NCBI RefSeq assembly: GCF_037975245.1
Contig: NC_092570.1
Location: 12,441,001 to 12,505,000 of the forward strand
Direction: 5' to 3'
From: Apostichopus japonicus
Lineage: Eukaryota; Echinodermata; Holothuroidea; Aspidochirotida; Stichopodidae
DNA length: 64,000 nucleotides
A program made the translations under genes and the position numbers. Positions 62,089 through 64,000 of this stretch are shown one piece after another (the stretch's first letter is position 1; each line of letters opens with the position of its first letter). A model generated the notes under the pieces. It was not told where the DNA came from, searched no databases, and saw only the letters and a program-made list of their open reading frames with translations.

Positions 62089-62735
62089 CTGTTTGGAACC
62101 AAGAAAAACAAAACATGATTGATCATAGAGTAACACACTGTGAAATGTGGATTGTATTGGTTTTGCCTTCAAACATTACATGACATATTTGTAAGGCTTT
62201 CTTCATACTATGACATAGTACTTAAGCACTGGTCGTGCAACTGAAACAGTGAAAGTGGGAAACACATTCTCTTGATCCCAGATGACCTTTGACCTATGCC
62301 AAAGACGAAAGGGATCTACTTACATTGAGCGTTCAAAACCACATGTATGGAATCTGTCAATTTATTTTTTATTTGTTTTTGGGAAATTTGTCAGAACAAA
62401 ATTTTAGCATTTCTTGCAATATCATGTTTTAGTCCTTCACACCTTTGGAACTCTTTTTAAAACCTTATATTACCGTTCAGCTGTATTAGTTTATATATTA
62501 TATTATATATATTTTATTAGCTTTTTATGTCTATAGACATATTGCCAGCATAAAAATACTGAACCAGTGAACTGATTTAAGTGAACCATTAATTGTTGCT
62601 TAGATATGCTGTGAATATCAAAATCAAGTAAAACAACTTAATCTAGACAAAATGCAGTTAAATGAAGTTACAAATACACCCCAAGACACAGGTTACTCTT
62701 TATTTAGTATTTACTTCAAATGATATATCTTTTTT
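62089..62735. other. A/T-rich intergenic or intronic
   Basis: A minus-strand donor-like GTAAGTAG lies near 62315-62322, but no supported exon precedes it. No gene is recognised. Confidence 0.3.
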
Positions 62736-63320
62736 TTATTTTATAGCATTTTAATAATATATTTACAACATCAAGCATAATTTTTTGCTTAAAATATTTT
62801 AATAACATCATCAAAATGTTTTAAGAAGACATTTTGACGATGTTTTCAAAATGTTATCAAAATCATACTGTAGTATATAAGATTCTTTAACATGTTATTT
62901 TATTTTAATAACAGTTTAGTACACCGGACAAAAGTTTGGTGAAAACATTTTAATGACATTTTTAAAATGGTTTAATTCTTAATCAAAACATTTTGATTGT
63001 GTTATAATAATGTTATGACATTCTGAACAAAATCAGCAATATTTTGATCAAAATGAAAGGCTTTCCCCTGCAGGAAGCTGTGTTGAATTGAAGTTGCTTG
63101 ATATTTTCCATTTTTTACGCTTTTTCGATGCCTTCCTCCAAATGTTTTCAAAACATTTTTACAACAATGTAGAAAATAATTTTTTAAATATGTTAGGAAA
63201 ATGTTATTTACATGTTTTTATGTTTTAATATGATATCTACAAAATGTTATATAAACGATGTACAATAATATCTTGTAATAACATTTCTACGCCCTTCTCA
63301 AAATGTCATAGAAACGTTAT
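62736..63320. repeat. AAAATGTT/AACATTTT-rich repeat
   Basis: The octamers AAAATGTT and AACATTTT occur repeatedly on both strands with variable spacing, along with ATAACATT forms. It ends near TTTTTGCTGGG, immediately before a hairpin. It looks like an old transposon interior or degenerate minisatellite. Confidence 0.5.
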
Positions 63321-63332
63321 ATTTTTGCTGGG

Positions 63333-63400
63333 AAATGTGTTTGCTTTGACAGTATCATTTGAGCAAATGCTCAAATTGTACTGTCAAAGGGAACACATTT
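63333..63400. repeat. Near-perfect 33-bp-arm hairpin
   Basis: Arms 63333-63365 and 63368-63400 are inverted with only a few mismatches around GAGCAAATGCTC at the tip. It could be a fold-back transposon remnant or, less likely, a small-RNA precursor. It lies 500 bp upstream of the acetyltransferase exon. Confidence 0.7.
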
Positions 63401-63898
63401 CTTAACTGTAACGATCTTAAATGCATGTAATTAATAATGACTGTATTTACATACATGCTAATATTCAAATTTGTAATATGACAAACTACTTGTGATCTGT
63501 ACATGAAGAACTAGACTGTTACTTTGTTTGACCTTTGTTAGTCACACCCACATTACACATTAAAAGTGAGCTACTATTATGACACAAAGAGTTGTCATTT
63601 GATTGGTTGCCAGGAAAAATTATGATCAAACAGAATGGTGGTAAGAGAAACCATCACAAATCACACTCTTTCATTGGTTGTTGAGCAGACTGTTACTGCA
63701 CTGGTTTTGCATTGAAATTGTTGAAAAAGGAACAGTTTTCCCCCTTACACCACAGTGTAAACTAGGAGTAAATTGCTTCTGGCTGCCTTATATTGGCTCA
63801 AACCATCTCAACCTTAAATTTTCATCTGTAGTGGAGGCTGGGCCTCATCCGTTGAACTGAATTTAATCATAATCTTCCCATCCATGTCCTTTTGTCAG

Positions 63899-64000
63899 GA
63901 ATGGCTGACAAGTATTTTATCAGAAAAGCAGAGGTGAAGGATGCTGATGATATTCTGAGGCTGGTTAAAGAGCTTGCTGAGTATGAGAATATGCCTGAAG
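63899..64000 (+). CDS. Diamine (spermidine/spermine-type) N-acetyltransferase, first coding exon
   Basis: A pyrimidine-rich acceptor (CCTTTTGTCAG, ending 63898) is followed by GA and then ATG at 63901. The 33 residues readable begin MADKYFIRKAEVKD and continue DDILRLVKELAEYENMPE. The I-R-x-A, D-x-x-D-I-L-R-L and K-E-L-A-x-Y-E positions match the N-terminus of the SAT1/SAT2 family of GNAT acetyltransferases, which acetylate polyamines or thialysine with acetyl-CoA in the cytosol. SAT1-type and SAT2-type cannot be separated from this piece. The acceptor just before the ATG implies a 5' UTR intron and a non-coding first exon upstream, which was not found. The gene continues beyond the window. 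Confidence 0.85.

Overview
The window is nuclear DNA of an animal: it has introns with GT..AG junctions, low gene density, abundant DNA-transposon debris and a large satellite-like array. Recognisable protein-coding sequence lies mainly at the two edges. The mix (hAT-type elements with ends such as CAGGGGCGTAGCC, a Penelope-like fragment, an invertebrate-type rhodopsin-family GPCR remnant) suggests a marine invertebrate, probably a deuterostome such as an echinoderm. That placement is an inference of moderate to low confidence.

Layout. 1-3148 (+): the last four recognisable exons of RPB1, the largest subunit of RNA polymerase II, ending in a CTD of 42 full heptads, followed by a 3' UTR to about 4.94 kb. 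5-17.7 kb: intergenic DNA with a ~1.2-1.5 kb direct duplication (6.4-7.6 and 16.1-17.6 kb), several transposons, and the left arm (10.85-15.15 kb) of a long inverted duplication. 17.8-43.6 kb: one uninterrupted array of a ~100-bp unit (about 258 copies) with higher-order repeats, including three nearly identical 1,502-bp copies. 43.65-47.4 kb: array edge with CRE/CCAAT-like motifs, then a decayed GPCR exon. 47.5-53.3 kb: the right arm of the inverted duplication, interrupted by two hAT-type elements, a solo-LTR-like element and a Penelope-like fragment. 53.3-62 kb: intergenic DNA with a nested pair of hAT elements (54.9-56.9 kb), a TTAA-flanked element and hairpin repeats. 62.0 kb: a possible small terminal exon of a minus-strand gene. 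63.9 kb to the end (+): the first coding exon of a spermidine/spermine-type N-acetyltransferase.

How the parts relate. The genes are independent housekeeping or single genes; no operon or cluster logic applies. The notable architecture is structural. The array sits inside a 32-kb segment bounded by inverted arms. Each arm is the empty-site control for insertions in the other, so many transposon boundaries and target duplications can be read directly. Seven hAT-type elements have perfect 8-bp target-site duplications. The array unit carries a consensus-like 3' splice acceptor on the plus strand. No CRISPR array, prokaryotic operon or intact autonomous transposase was seen.
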